From: Phlyctochytrium arcticum
Lineage: Eukaryota; Chytridiomycota; Chytridiomycetes; Chytridiales; Chytridiaceae
Length of the DNA: 64,000 bases
Direction: 5' to 3'
Assembly: GCA_025602905.1 (NCBI GenBank)
Contig: JAHLKI010000001.1
Span: 2,907,898 to 2,971,897 of the forward strand
A program made the position numbers and the translations under genes. The notes below the pieces were generated by a model. The model was not told the DNA's origin, ran no database searches, and was given only the letters and a program-made list of their open reading frames with translations. This document shows positions 45,501-55,842 of this stretch, in pieces; position 1 is the stretch's first letter; the number at the start of each line of letters is the position of its first letter.

Positions 45501-46372
45501 AGGGTGGAACACGCGCTCGAGGGGCTGAGTTACGTTGTCCACGGTGAGATCAAGCAGGTCTGCGAGCAAGGCTTTCCCGCTAACTGAGTCACTGAAGGTA
45601 GCAATGGGTGCCATAATCGGCGCGACGATCTCAAAGATTGACTGTTGATAATAGGGAGGGTGGACATCGGATGTCTGAGGGAGTTTAAGCTCGCCGACAA
45701 AGGCATTCAAGTGATTGATTATGTCGGCTGCGTGAGGATACGCTTCGATGAGGAGATATATTTTCTGGAATACGGAGTAGGTAAGATTACCGAGGTTTTC
45801 TCACTAAAGAATGGTACTGACCTCTTGGCTATCCGTGAGCTTCTGGAAATCGATAGCCTTCCAGCCGGAAACTATGGCCCTCATAGAGTACGCGATCGCG
45901 TCTTTGTCATTACCCAGAGCCGTGATCGTTTGAGGGAAGACGAGGGCATAGGTGGAGAGATCCCGAATGGCAGGAAGCGCGTCTTGACATGCATCCAAGA
46001 ACAGGCTCTTTATCTCCACAATATTGGCTATGGCAGTATGGTTAGTTACATGAGAATGCGTAGACGATTCAACTCACGAGTGGGGCCAGGAATGCCGGGG
46101 AACAGCCCAAAGAATGCTTTATTGAGGGCTGGGAGCGAGTCCGTGCCATAGATCTTGGTAAGATTTTTGAGGTCGGCTTCGAGTTTGAGCGGGAGAAGAG
46201 CAGCAAAGTCAGGAGTGGAAGTCATTTTTCCTGACAGAGACGATGTGAACTTGATGTGTGGTCCTTGCGCATCGGCACTGATCTTTAGACATATCTATTA
46301 TTTATGTGAATTAGATATCTATGAGAGAGTGGACTAGGGATTTGGATATCATACCTCCTCCGAGTGTGGCAT
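42568..46372 (-). CDS. Large all-helical protein with hydrophobic hairpins (alpha-pore-forming-like), gene A
   Basis: A many-exon gene starting MPHSEE (exon 46372-46355, GTATGA donor), then an exon from about 46290. The chain is almost wholly helical with few aromatic residues. A motif of the form IRDLxxY occurs twice, at about 45940-45985 and 44710-44766. The second is followed by a long helix and a strongly hydrophobic Gly/Ala hairpin (about 44250-44375; GAIAALLAGVGPLAATLAV), then another long helix. After a Pro linker near 43800 a second helical module follows, with a weaker hydrophobic turn near 42860 and an end at 42568. Helix-hairpin-helix layout of this kind is seen in ClyA/XaxA/Hbl-type alpha-pore-forming proteins. 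No signal peptide is evident. The gene looks intact by splice logic; it could be two genes split near 43.9 kb. Function is inference. Confidence 0.6.
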
Positions 46373-46985
46373 GATTGATGATTCGAGCTTCAGCGTTTGT
46401 CCTCTTACAAAGATACACACGGAATCAGTATACAAATATCACACACAGAAATCCAACGGAATCGGGGGCGGGGGGCGAGAATCAAGGCTGCCTTTTATAT
46501 GGGGGGTTGTACCCAGGAAAGGGCTACGTTACGAATGACTATACTCGAGTATCTGCCTATTAGTGCCTAATGAAGGGGCGCTTGAACAATGTTGGGCACA
46601 ACAGGGGCAATACACAGGAGGGGGGGTCGAAAATTAGAAGACTGTTTGTTCAGGGAGTTGTGAAGTCGTCTTTGTTGTTCGGAAGTCGTCTTTGATGCTC
46701 GGAAGTCGTCTTTGTTTGCTCAGCGATCTTGTCGTTGATGAGACGCGTTGAACCTGAATTTCAATCGGAGCCTGGATTCGGAGGGCGGCGGTGCACCAAA
46801 ATCCAAACAATTTTGCCAAATAGAATTTAGAAACGATGGCATCCGTACCTGGAACCAGACCTGGAACACAAGAAAGAATGAATACCCTGAAGTCAGAAAT
46901 GTTTATACCGATGCCGAGGGCTCTCCGATAAAGCCTTCGTGGGCCAAAGCACACCCCATCTTGTCTCGAAATCGTTCGAAAAATC
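46373..46985. promoter_or_regulatory. Shared promoter between the divergent helical genes
   Basis: 613 bp between the two divergent starts. It contains G runs (about 46462-46476, 46501-46507, 46619-46627) and a direct repeat: GAAGTCGTCTTTG occurs at about 46661, 46681 and 46701 with a period of about 20 bp. Such shared upstream DNA suggests co-regulation of the pair. Confidence 0.5.
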
Positions 46986-49855
46986 ATGGCCAACATTGTT
47001 ACTGCCCTTGGTCCTGGTTCTAAACTCGCATCGCTCTCGGGCTTTGCCCAGCCTTACCAGGCCGTTAGCAAAAACTTCTCTGATCTCCTCGTGTATCCGT
47101 TTCTTGAAAATATCAAAGTCTATCAGGATCCCAATGGCAAGGCCACGGGCACGAAGGACCTGCGTAGTTTGGCCGTTGATGGCTCATCTCGCTTTGCCAG
47201 CCTTGTCAGCCAGGACATTGCCCTGGCCCGTCAGACCACCAGTTACGCTGCTACTCTTCAACCTCTTATCGAAGCTGTCGATATTGCGACCTATGTTGTG
47301 TCTCTGAGTGAAGTCGTCAAGAACTATGCCGATTCAGCTCGCGGTGATTCTGAACAGTCTGCCACGTTCTTTACTCAGGTACCGTCCCACCCCCATTTCT
47401 TTTATGTGACTACTCGATAATAACTCGCTTCCTAGTTTTCGTCTTATGTGGACGTCGTTAGCGGTCAAATCGATGCCATGGCTGACCAGCTCGCGAGCAT
47501 CGACGACCAGATTGCATCTCAATCCGACCAACTCCAATCAAAGGATATTGGAGACTCATTGTATGAAATCTTCAAGGCAAGTATTCATCCCTTTGTCTTC
47601 CAACGACTTTTCTCACCTCTTTTCCAAATAGTCGGTCTTTAATCTGGACCCCCACCCGGCCAACGCCCTCGTCCAGATTGCAGCTCTCCTTCAGATCACC
47701 GTCGACACTATCAAAGGCAAATTCTCTAGTCTCTTCGTAGACAAGGCCCGCCTCAAGAAGGTCTTGGACGGACTCAAGACTATGCGCACCCAAATCTCCT
47801 CTCTCAAGGCCCTCTTCTCCTCTCTCAGGGCCAATCTCCGCGTCGTCATCGATAGCTCATCTGCCTTGCTCGGTGTATGGGACGATGTCACGACACGCCT
47901 CCAAAGCGTTGCTGGTATGACCCGTCATGCAACAGCCGGCGAAATCCAAGTCCTCGTTGCGCAATGGAACAAGGTGTCGAACGACGCGCAAGCCTATGTC
48001 CTTGCGGTCACCGCCTCGCCATCGTCTTCAGTTGCACTTCGTGCTGCAAAGGCCTTGTCGGAGACACCAAAGGTCCCTATTGGCCAACACGAGATAAAGC
48101 TTCAACAACTTCTCTCTCATTCGGACCCCAAGAGGCAGCTCCAAGCTAGGTATGTCTGTCTCTTGCACATGTCTATACCTTCAGTTGCTGATCAAGGTTT
48201 TATTCATGCAGGCTTCGCGCGAATCCCCATTTTAGTCAGCAATTCGCTTGTGAACAGATGAAGCGCGTGCATTTGATGGCCGCTCCTGCTGCCGATTCGG
48301 ATGAGCAAATATTGAGCAATGTGATCAGGTGTGTATCATATCTCAACTCTCGTTATATTGGGCTAATTCAATCAAAGTCCTCCCGATGATGCCAAGAAGA
48401 AGCTTGACGAATTGGCAACCAATACTGGCGAGATTCTCCACCAATTTGACGTAAGCATCTATTCCCTCCCTCAATTATTCACAACTGACTCAAGTGATGC
48501 AATAGCAACTGCTCCAGATTCCCTATCTTAATCAGCTCGCCTGCACCGATCCCGACGATGGCACGACTCCAACTGACATCAGAGCCATGGTCACCAAGTT
48601 CCGTGAGGTTAGGCGCTTTCTAATTTTTTGGGATGTTGGTCCTGATCGGAATTAACAGAGGTACTTGAACCTGCAAATGGAGACGATCCCCGTTGCTCGA
48701 GATTTGCAAACCTATGCCACCACCCAAATTGCCGTCTTGCCTACGGTCAGTCCAACCGCAACGACGGACCCTGGTAAAATAAGTCTCAAAGACTTCTTGG
48801 ACATCAACAAGGTAATGGTCCATGTGCCGTAATGATATCAACCGAAACTAAAAGTGAAGTACCATTACTAGGGTCTCACTTCTGAGTACCAGGCCAAGGC
48901 GACTGATCTGTTCAACAAGAGGTTTGTGGCTACCATCCGTCATGGTCCTTCGCTAACCTTTGCCGATAGTTTGACCTACCAGAAATCATGGGACAATGCC
49001 ATCAACGCTGTGACTAAAGCCGTCAATGAGTGCACGACTAATATCGATGCGTATGTCTCCCATCTACGTCTGCTTTTTGGTTGCTCACCTTTATTCTCTA
49101 TGCTTCATATGTCAGCTGGAATAAGAGCGTCGACGAAATGACAGACCAGATGAAAAAGAACACTTTGTACGGCGCCCTGTTTATTGTCGGCGCTTTGGCT
49201 TGCTTTGCAGCCGCCGCATTCTTCCCAGGAGCTCTATTGGGAGCAGGTGAGATGTTGAAGTTTGGGTCGCTATGCATGCATGATGATTGACGAATACCTC
49301 AGGCGCATTGATTTGGATGGCGGTTGACCAGCTCCAGAAGGCCAATAGGGTGAGTCTATTGTCATTGGCTATTTCTTCAATTTTAACCTGTGAAATTATA
49401 GCTCTCAGAGGCCATAAATGAGGTGAGAAACTCTTACCTTGGTCGATAGTATCGATACCTAACGGTGATGTCCATTAGTTGAAGTCCCGCATTGCCGTTG
49501 CGACGGATGCTCGCGCCAAACTCAATAAGTAAGCCTATTCTTCTACTTTTGCCGCTCATTCCAAGTGCTAATGGTTCTCAGCGTCCTACCATTCATGCAG
49601 AAGATCGCCACCAGTTTGACAAACGTGACATCGATATGGAGCACGATCGTCACCTGCCTCACCAATGTCAGCGCATTCTATACCGTGCTTTCGACTCCCT
49701 CTGGCCCGGTTCTATGGAAAATTCTTGAACCTAAAGTCTCATCGAATGTAAGTGCTGTCCAATCATTTTCTTTTATGATAATATGCTGACTGGATACACA
49801 GTGGCAAGCTGTAGAGAGCTCTTGCGCGGCGTACATTCAAGTCGTAGCGTCTTAA
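46986..49855 (+). CDS. Large all-helical protein with hydrophobic hairpin (alpha-pore-forming-like), gene B
   Basis: Starts MANIVTALGPG at 46986 and ends TAA at 49853-49855, with about a dozen introns of 45-70 bp (for example after 47379, 47575 and 48148). The N-terminal half is a long helix, a central turn and a long helix, with short motifs (TIKGKF, WDDVTTRLQSV) similar in kind to the C-terminal module of the divergent gene. The C-terminal half has the same IRDL-like motif (IPVARDLQTY, about 48679-48715), a helix, then a hydrophobic hairpin split by an intron (about 49155-49340; ALFIVGALACFAAAAFFPG), then a last helix pair. Gene A has these modules in the opposite order. The likely fold is an alpha-pore-forming-type subunit; family assignment by sequence search was not possible. 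No signal peptide. Confidence 0.65.
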
Positions 49856-50639
49856 ACGTGGGGAGAGTTGAAGGCGGTCTAGTCTGTAAATAGACCGTTT
49901 TTCCCTTATAATTTTTGAATCAAACGATGTTCATTTATCTGTGACATGATTAGTCTGGCGTGCCTGAGATCTCGCTAAATGAAAATTCAAGATAGCATAC
50001 GCAGCAAAACGGGGAGATTATGACGGCTTTGGAAAGACAGACGGCGCACAGACATTACCAAGTTGACGAGCATCGAGACGACTACCATCGTTGCCCCGCC
50101 TGGAAAACAGAAGGACTGGACGCCATCGAACAACTAAAGGGCAATAACAATCACCAGCAGGCTTGAAATGGGTCCTTGTCATGCATGGTTCGCAAGGCAT
50201 TGGTCCGTTTGTATGAAGACATCATCACTCTAGTGGATTCCGTCTCGTCGGCCGAAACCATCTCTATCGATGGGTTGGCTGCAGCATTGATTCTTCACAA
50301 TAGATTAGAAATGTTTCCTTAAATGTTGCGTTTACTTTCTTCAGAATATTCCTACACACTGGACATTTTTCACTTTTAACTTTCCATTTCATTATTTCTG
50401 TGACAGTGCATCAACTATATACAAGTTTCTTGAGAATCTATCTATTGCTGTAAACTATCTGACGAATAATGTTGAAAATACATATCACTTCAGCGATCGC
50501 TTATCCTTATGCTTGTGCCGTGCGCCCAGCGTCGGTAAAGATTGATCGTGTGCGGTAATCCCCTTTGTGGACTTTCTACGGTAGTCGGCAAGCAATTCCC
50601 GTACGTACGATGGCCGATACCTGCGACCTAGATGCACGT
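49856..50639. other. Spacer with a remnant of the hendecad family
   Basis: At 50008-50140 the sequence AACGGGGAGATTATGACGG and following ACATTACCAAGTTGACGAGC matches the QNGE..LTALEDIRR..TDITKL segment of the hendecad family, out of any long frame. The rest shows no gene. Confidence 0.5.
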
Positions 50640-51035
50640 AGTTCCACATTGATTTGGGTGCGCCGGGGGATAGCGAGTGGGGGCAATGAATGATGGAGTC
50701 CAGCGCGGTGGCTTTCTGAATGTACTGCGCTGATAGGTCGCGACACAGGTTGTTGTCGGTCCTCCATGTGGTGTAGGTGCTGATGGGTTACCTACGGCGA
50801 CGACGGATGTCACATCAGATCGAGATACCTCGTAATGGAAAGCGTTGCGGGGGTACGACGCTGAGTGATGGAGTTCAGTGTGATGGCCTTGTGGATGTAG
50901 CAGGCGCCGCGATGGGTCAAGATACGGCATTCCAGAGTTTGCTGTACTATACTCTTTGTGATGTGGTTGCTGATGATGTGGTAAGGGCGACGATAGATGT
51001 GACATCAGGTCGAGATGTATCGTAATGGAAAGCGT
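50640..51035. repeat. Diverged tandem duplication, about 190 bp unit
   Basis: Two copies are recognisable. ATGATGGAGTCCAGCGCGGT at about 50690 pairs with GTGATGGAGTTCAGTGTGAT at about 50864, and CATCAGATCGAGATACCTCG at about 50813 pairs with CATCAGGTCGAGATGTATCG at about 51003. Both are followed by TAATGGAAAGCGTT. The two offsets (about 175 and 190 bp) show that the copies have gained or lost bases. No convincing gene lies within. Confidence 0.55.
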
Positions 51036-51056
51036 TCGTGCGGCTGAGCCTTGGCG

Positions 51057-52288
51057 CTAGCAAAGGAAAACGCGGACAGGTCGGTGGTGGGGCGAGTACA
51101 GCACTTCGTAAATGACCAGAGCGCAGGTAGAGTCGATTTCCTTGCAGAGGCCAGTTTCGAGAATGGCACCGGATCCCCTGCCCAACTGCTCAGGCAATTT
51201 GCGGGTGGGCGTTTCGAGCTGAAGGGAGACGGTCACGAAGCCAGACTGGAGATGTAGAAGCGCAAGCTGGAGCGGACACGGATGCTGATGACTTTGTCTT
51301 GGGTGAGCGCGTTGGGGGAAGTCTTTGATGGAGCGGGTAGTTGCCTTTGGTGACTTCGCCGAGTACAGTCATTCCGGGTTTGCCGGGTTGCAGAGAAGGG
51401 TCATGAGAGAGCGAAGGATACTGACCATCAGACTGATTTCGGCGTTGCCAAAAACAGAGGCGAGGAAGGCGATAGCGAGGTAAGCAATGTCGCGAGTGCT
51501 GCCCATGCGGATAGTGAAGGAGTTTCAAAGACGTCGATCAAGTTGTGACCGGCCAATGTAGCATGTGGATGGCGAGAACAATCCTCCGGCAAAGAGCCCA
51601 CCGTGCGCCTCGCAATCACGCTCCAGCCTCCGGCCCTATAGAGATGCGCAAAACAGATGAGTGATCTTGTTGCTGGCATGAGAAGAAGAGTGTTTGACTT
51701 ACTCGTAGTCCATTTGGTCTTCATGCCGAGGAGCTTCTTAAACCAAGCAATGGGCCCCTTCGCAGGCGGCCCAAGCCTGTCGGAATTGCTCTGTCTTTTG
51801 ATCGGTGCCGGCCTCTTCCACCAGAGATGCGGCTCCGGATCCAATTCCGCTGTAACGATGGGTGTCAATAGGAGTATCAAGATTAGAAGAGGATTGTGAG
51901 TTACCTCGTCGGCGGCGCCAGTAGGCTCTGTCCCGGATGCAAACTTCCCGTTTCCCCACAAGGAAAACGGACGCTCCACCGCATCCCTCTCAAACTCCTC
52001 CATCTCCAACCTGAGCTTCGCAGCCTCCTTCCTACGCTGCGCAGCCTCCTCCCGACGCCTTGCTGCCTCCCCCCGGCGCCTCGCAACCATCTGCTGAAGC
52101 CCCACAACCCTCTCCCCATGACTCGCAACAACCCCCGCTCTCATCCAAGTGGGAGCCTCCTCAGTCTCCTCAACCTCCTCAACCTCCACCGTCATCTCAT
52201 CAAACTCCCCTCCCTGCCCCTCAAACCAGCGGTTGTCAGTCACCAGTTCCTCGGCATCCTCCAGCCAGAGCGCGTCGTGTCGTGGCAT
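51057..52288 (-). CDS. Hypothetical coiled-coil protein with hydrophobic segment
   Basis: Starts MPRHDALWLEDAEELV at 52288. A highly charged Arg/Glu/Ala helix (AARRREEAAQRRKEAAKLR) covers about residues 70-100, followed by a hydrophobic stretch (NPLLILILLL) that may instead be intron sequence (a GTGAGT-like site sits at 51900). Further exons appear at 51860-51700, 51635-51430 and 51255-51057. The last one reads smoothly (LPEQLGRGSGAILETGLCKE) to TAG at 51057-51059. I recognise no family. Exon joins are approximate; the gene call rests on the start, the charged helix and the coding character of the last exon. Confidence 0.4.
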
Positions 52289-55043
52289 TGTCGCAGTCGG
52301 AATCGTACTCGTACTTGTCGTGAAAGTCGTAGTAGTCGTCGTCGTCTTCGTCGTTATCAACGGTATGGTCCAAGTTTGACGTTGGATAAAGATCAAAGGG
52401 GGGGAGGCGACAGGCCCCTCAATATATCCCCGAGCCATTCGATGTATTGTAAGGTTTCCAGACCCCCATCTCATGCCAACTGATCTATTGTCTTCACGCA
52501 ATGTACATTGTCTACATTGTCCGTGTTTCTCTTAAAAAATCCGTAGGCCAAATGCCTGCCAAAGTGCACTGGGTACTATTGTGTGAGAACCACAAAGTCT
52601 CTCTGATACATGTATGTGGATCTATATCTGGATCCGGATCTGGGGGTGGACACGCAGAAGTTACCAGCGAGCATTGTCTTCTAACGCCCGAGAAGGTTCC
52701 ACGCTGCAAAACAATAGTTAAAGATTCGGTTATATCGGGTGCGTCATGAGGTTACTGGTCCCTGAACTAAGATTTACGGGCTTCCAACTATGCCTAAGTA
52801 GGTATGTCTGTGGTTGCGATGGGAGCTGACTACTGCATGGTTATATTCAGTAAAGGTACCCATAAATTGTCGACGCTTACACCGTACGATACGTTTTATC
52901 ACATGTCACTATAATCGCAAAAGGGATTGCTATTAAGCGGTATAGTGAACTGCAGACTAGATATCACCGATCTTGCATATGTTGCATAGAATATAGCCAT
53001 AACTTTGTTTGAGTTGTTTGTTTGTTCGGTCTAGTTGGAAGGTCGCGGTTTGTTGCAAGCGCGTACGTAAGGCGGACTTTCGGTCGAACTTGTTCTTTAT
53101 ACCTCGACTATGGCAATGACTCAGGATATGACTGGAAGAAGTATGTTCAAGGCTGTGATTGCAACTGGCAGTTGTGGTGGAGTTATGTAGGCGCAGCCTG
53201 CAATTTTACTGGTATGAGAGACATTTGTGTGATTTTTTCCCGGATATAGTATATCCACTCAATATATGTGGACGGCCAGGCGCGCCTACATTTGAAGAAG
53301 GTTGTTGTTATTCCTCCAGAAGCAGTAGCCCTTCTCGGAGATTCATTGTTCCTTATAAAAGTGTCGGCAGCACGGCCAAACCTTGCATTGATGCCTTCGA
53401 TGTCCATCAACATGTAAAGAAAATGTTTGGGCAAGCAGTAGTGGTGAACTGTACTGGCCACGCCTTGATCGTGAAGCCCAAGTAAAAAACAAACCTACTT
53501 CAATTCTCCACTTTCTGATCATGCTCCTCCACACTTTCCGTTATTTTGAATTACAAACTTCCCACACGGCGCATATTCATTGAATTTCTATTGAGTTTTA
53601 GTGGAGAGAGTCAGTGAACAATTTGTATTGACGGCTTATGTGACTTTTGGGATTTGACGCGGCTACCTAGCGCGACTGACATTTGCCTCAATTCCGCAGT
53701 CCGCAGCATTTGACATTTTGACATCCAATCTGTCAAGGTAGGCGCACGGAAGAGAGAGTCTTTTGGCAGGAGAAATTGAGGATTTACTTTTACGTTATGA
53801 ATGTCTCTGCGGTATGATGCCCGGATATCGGCTCATGATCCCAAATATGAATTCTAATTCCGGTGATTTGTCACAATATTCTAAAACGAACTAATCAGGG
53901 TAGTTGGTCGGTCCTGTCTCTCGGTGCTGGTTTCAGGGTCATACGTTGCCGTTCCAAGGCTTTGTCAAAATTATTTTGTGGGAGCGGGAAGGAAACGAAT
54001 GCGATTCAGGCGAACGAAATTGGATGCCAGAGAGACAGGTATTATATAGCGTATTCTCTCCTGCCTGCAGAAATAATTAGCAGATTTCCCCCACAGCGTA
54101 TTTCTCTCCACAAATATGGAAGCTTCGATTCAAAATAGAAGGGCTTACGAATTGACCGCAGCGGCAACCCCCTGAGCCAAGCCACAAAAAAGTCCCACGC
54201 GCACGTGATTGTTTCCCCCTTGAAAACCCGGAAGTCCCTCCGCAAAACTGCTTGAACACCGCATAATTGGATACTCGAGGAATATCAACGAGCAAGAACT
54301 GAATGTCGGAATAGAGTATCGATGCCTGGCTGCGCAAGCTTTGATCAAGAATTGGGTAAAAACGCCGCAGGTACGATTGTTGGGATTCACGTATACCGAT
54401 TACGATAGTTCTGAATGCCGCGAATAGGCCTACCTTCAACCTCCTACGCCGACCCCACACAATGAGCACCGGCTCAGGTGTCGGGATTAGTCTCAAAAAC
54501 CTCCGCATCACCGCCCTCCCAAACCAATGATCTGTTTACAATCACAACTCGGGTCCATACAATTAATATATAAATTCCCGACTGGATTAAACGGCCGATC
54601 ATGAGAACTCGTTTACTGGCCGATCAATTTTCCAGGCGTTTGTAGTCCACTCACGAAAAGTCAATAAGACTTTAAAGATTAATGAGCAAAGTCGGAAGTG
54701 GGCATTTTGAGAAATGGTTCAGGCTCAGGTTCAGGCTGAAGTGTTGGTGAGAAACAAATGGAATTTCCAACCATTCTGTATGTCGCTTCAAATTACAAAA
54801 AATCTGAATGTTATGTGTGGTGCGATGGGGAGTATATTCCCCAACTGTTTCAAATGTGACAAGTAATAGACATAGGTACTATCTTCATTTTAATATCTAC
54901 AAGAAGGCGTTAAAGCAACGCACAATTCAAATAAGTCCAACAACGTTCAGTTGGCCAATAATGTCGGGGTTTCGTTGACAAATGTTGCTGGGTCTCCCCA
55001 ATTATCGTTCACCCTAAGGGTAATTTAACCTCTGCGTAATCGA
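52289..55043. other. Long gene-poor region
   Basis: 2.75 kb without a gene I can support. Open segments at 53022-53485 (+) and 54077-54511 (-) read like decayed coding sequence but have no domain and no consistent splice pattern. TGACATTTTGACATC near 53710 and similar TGTCAAAA words recur here as in the 28.8 kb cluster. Confidence 0.4.
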
Positions 55044-55065
55044 CGCGTCGACGCGTCGACGCGTT
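55044..55065. promoter_or_regulatory. Three tandem MCB boxes (ACGCGT)
   Basis: ACGCGT occurs at 55044-55049, 55052-55057 and 55060-55065, an exact 8 bp period. ACGCGT is the MCB element bound by Mbp1 in the MBF complex. Three in phase are far beyond chance in this AT-rich setting. The nearest supported start downstream is the RhoGEF at 55843, some 780 bp away, with weak open frames on the minus strand between. An Mbp1-type factor is encoded in this window at 16249-18994. Confidence 0.6.
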
Positions 55066-55842
55066 TTTGGCGGTCGGTTTTGACATCCAGAGACTTCGCT
55101 AACCCAACGCTGATCACGGCACGAACGCCACTAGTCTCAACTGGAGGCAAATTCCGAAATGATGATGGCGACGCCGATCGGGTATGGAAGCAGGGAAGGC
55201 ATGGCGAAGAAAGAGATAGATGAGGTCGATTCTCGAGTACGTATTGTTACCTGAACACTCGTAGCACACCCGACAAAATCTGACCTGGTTGCTGAATGCC
55301 ACATCTAGAATGATATTTGCGCCAAGCTCGTCGAAGCAGGCTTCTCTCATGCGCTGGTACCGCCCTGCAGCTCAGACAGTAGCCATGGCATCTCCTCCAT
55401 TCCCCAGATCCCCACACGATCAGCAAACACAAAGACTAGCGCACTCGCCCGTCTGCAATCCACAGTTGTAGCCACCATAACGTCCCGAAGAAAGCCTGAA
55501 TGTATTTGACCTTCAATATGATTCATTGGCATGATTAATCAAACCATCTTTAGCCATCGCAACAACCTTTGTCGCGGCCCGCACCCGTATGCATTAGTCT
55601 CAAGGATGACAACAACAACAATGTCGTTGCCCTCGTGCGAACGCGCTATGTAAAGTGCTGATCCATCCCATTTGGTAGCAAGGCAGCTGACACCTCGCTC
55701 GTTCCCAGGTTTTTCATCTGCATTATTTCGTACAACAGCAAATCGAAGAGAAGTCGGCTGCGGTGGTTGCCTTGCAATACTTTCGTCTGCCGCATGTTCT
55801 AAACGAGCTGCACAACGATGCGATCTGGATATCGTGGACGCA

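Noticed and set aside
53022..53485. Possible small Cys-containing gene on the plus strand
   Set aside because: No signal peptide, no domain and no in-phase splice sites that join the open parts.
54077..54511. Minus-strand 144-codon frame with helical segments
   Set aside because: No recognisable family; upstream and downstream frames cannot be joined convincingly. Could be a decayed gene.
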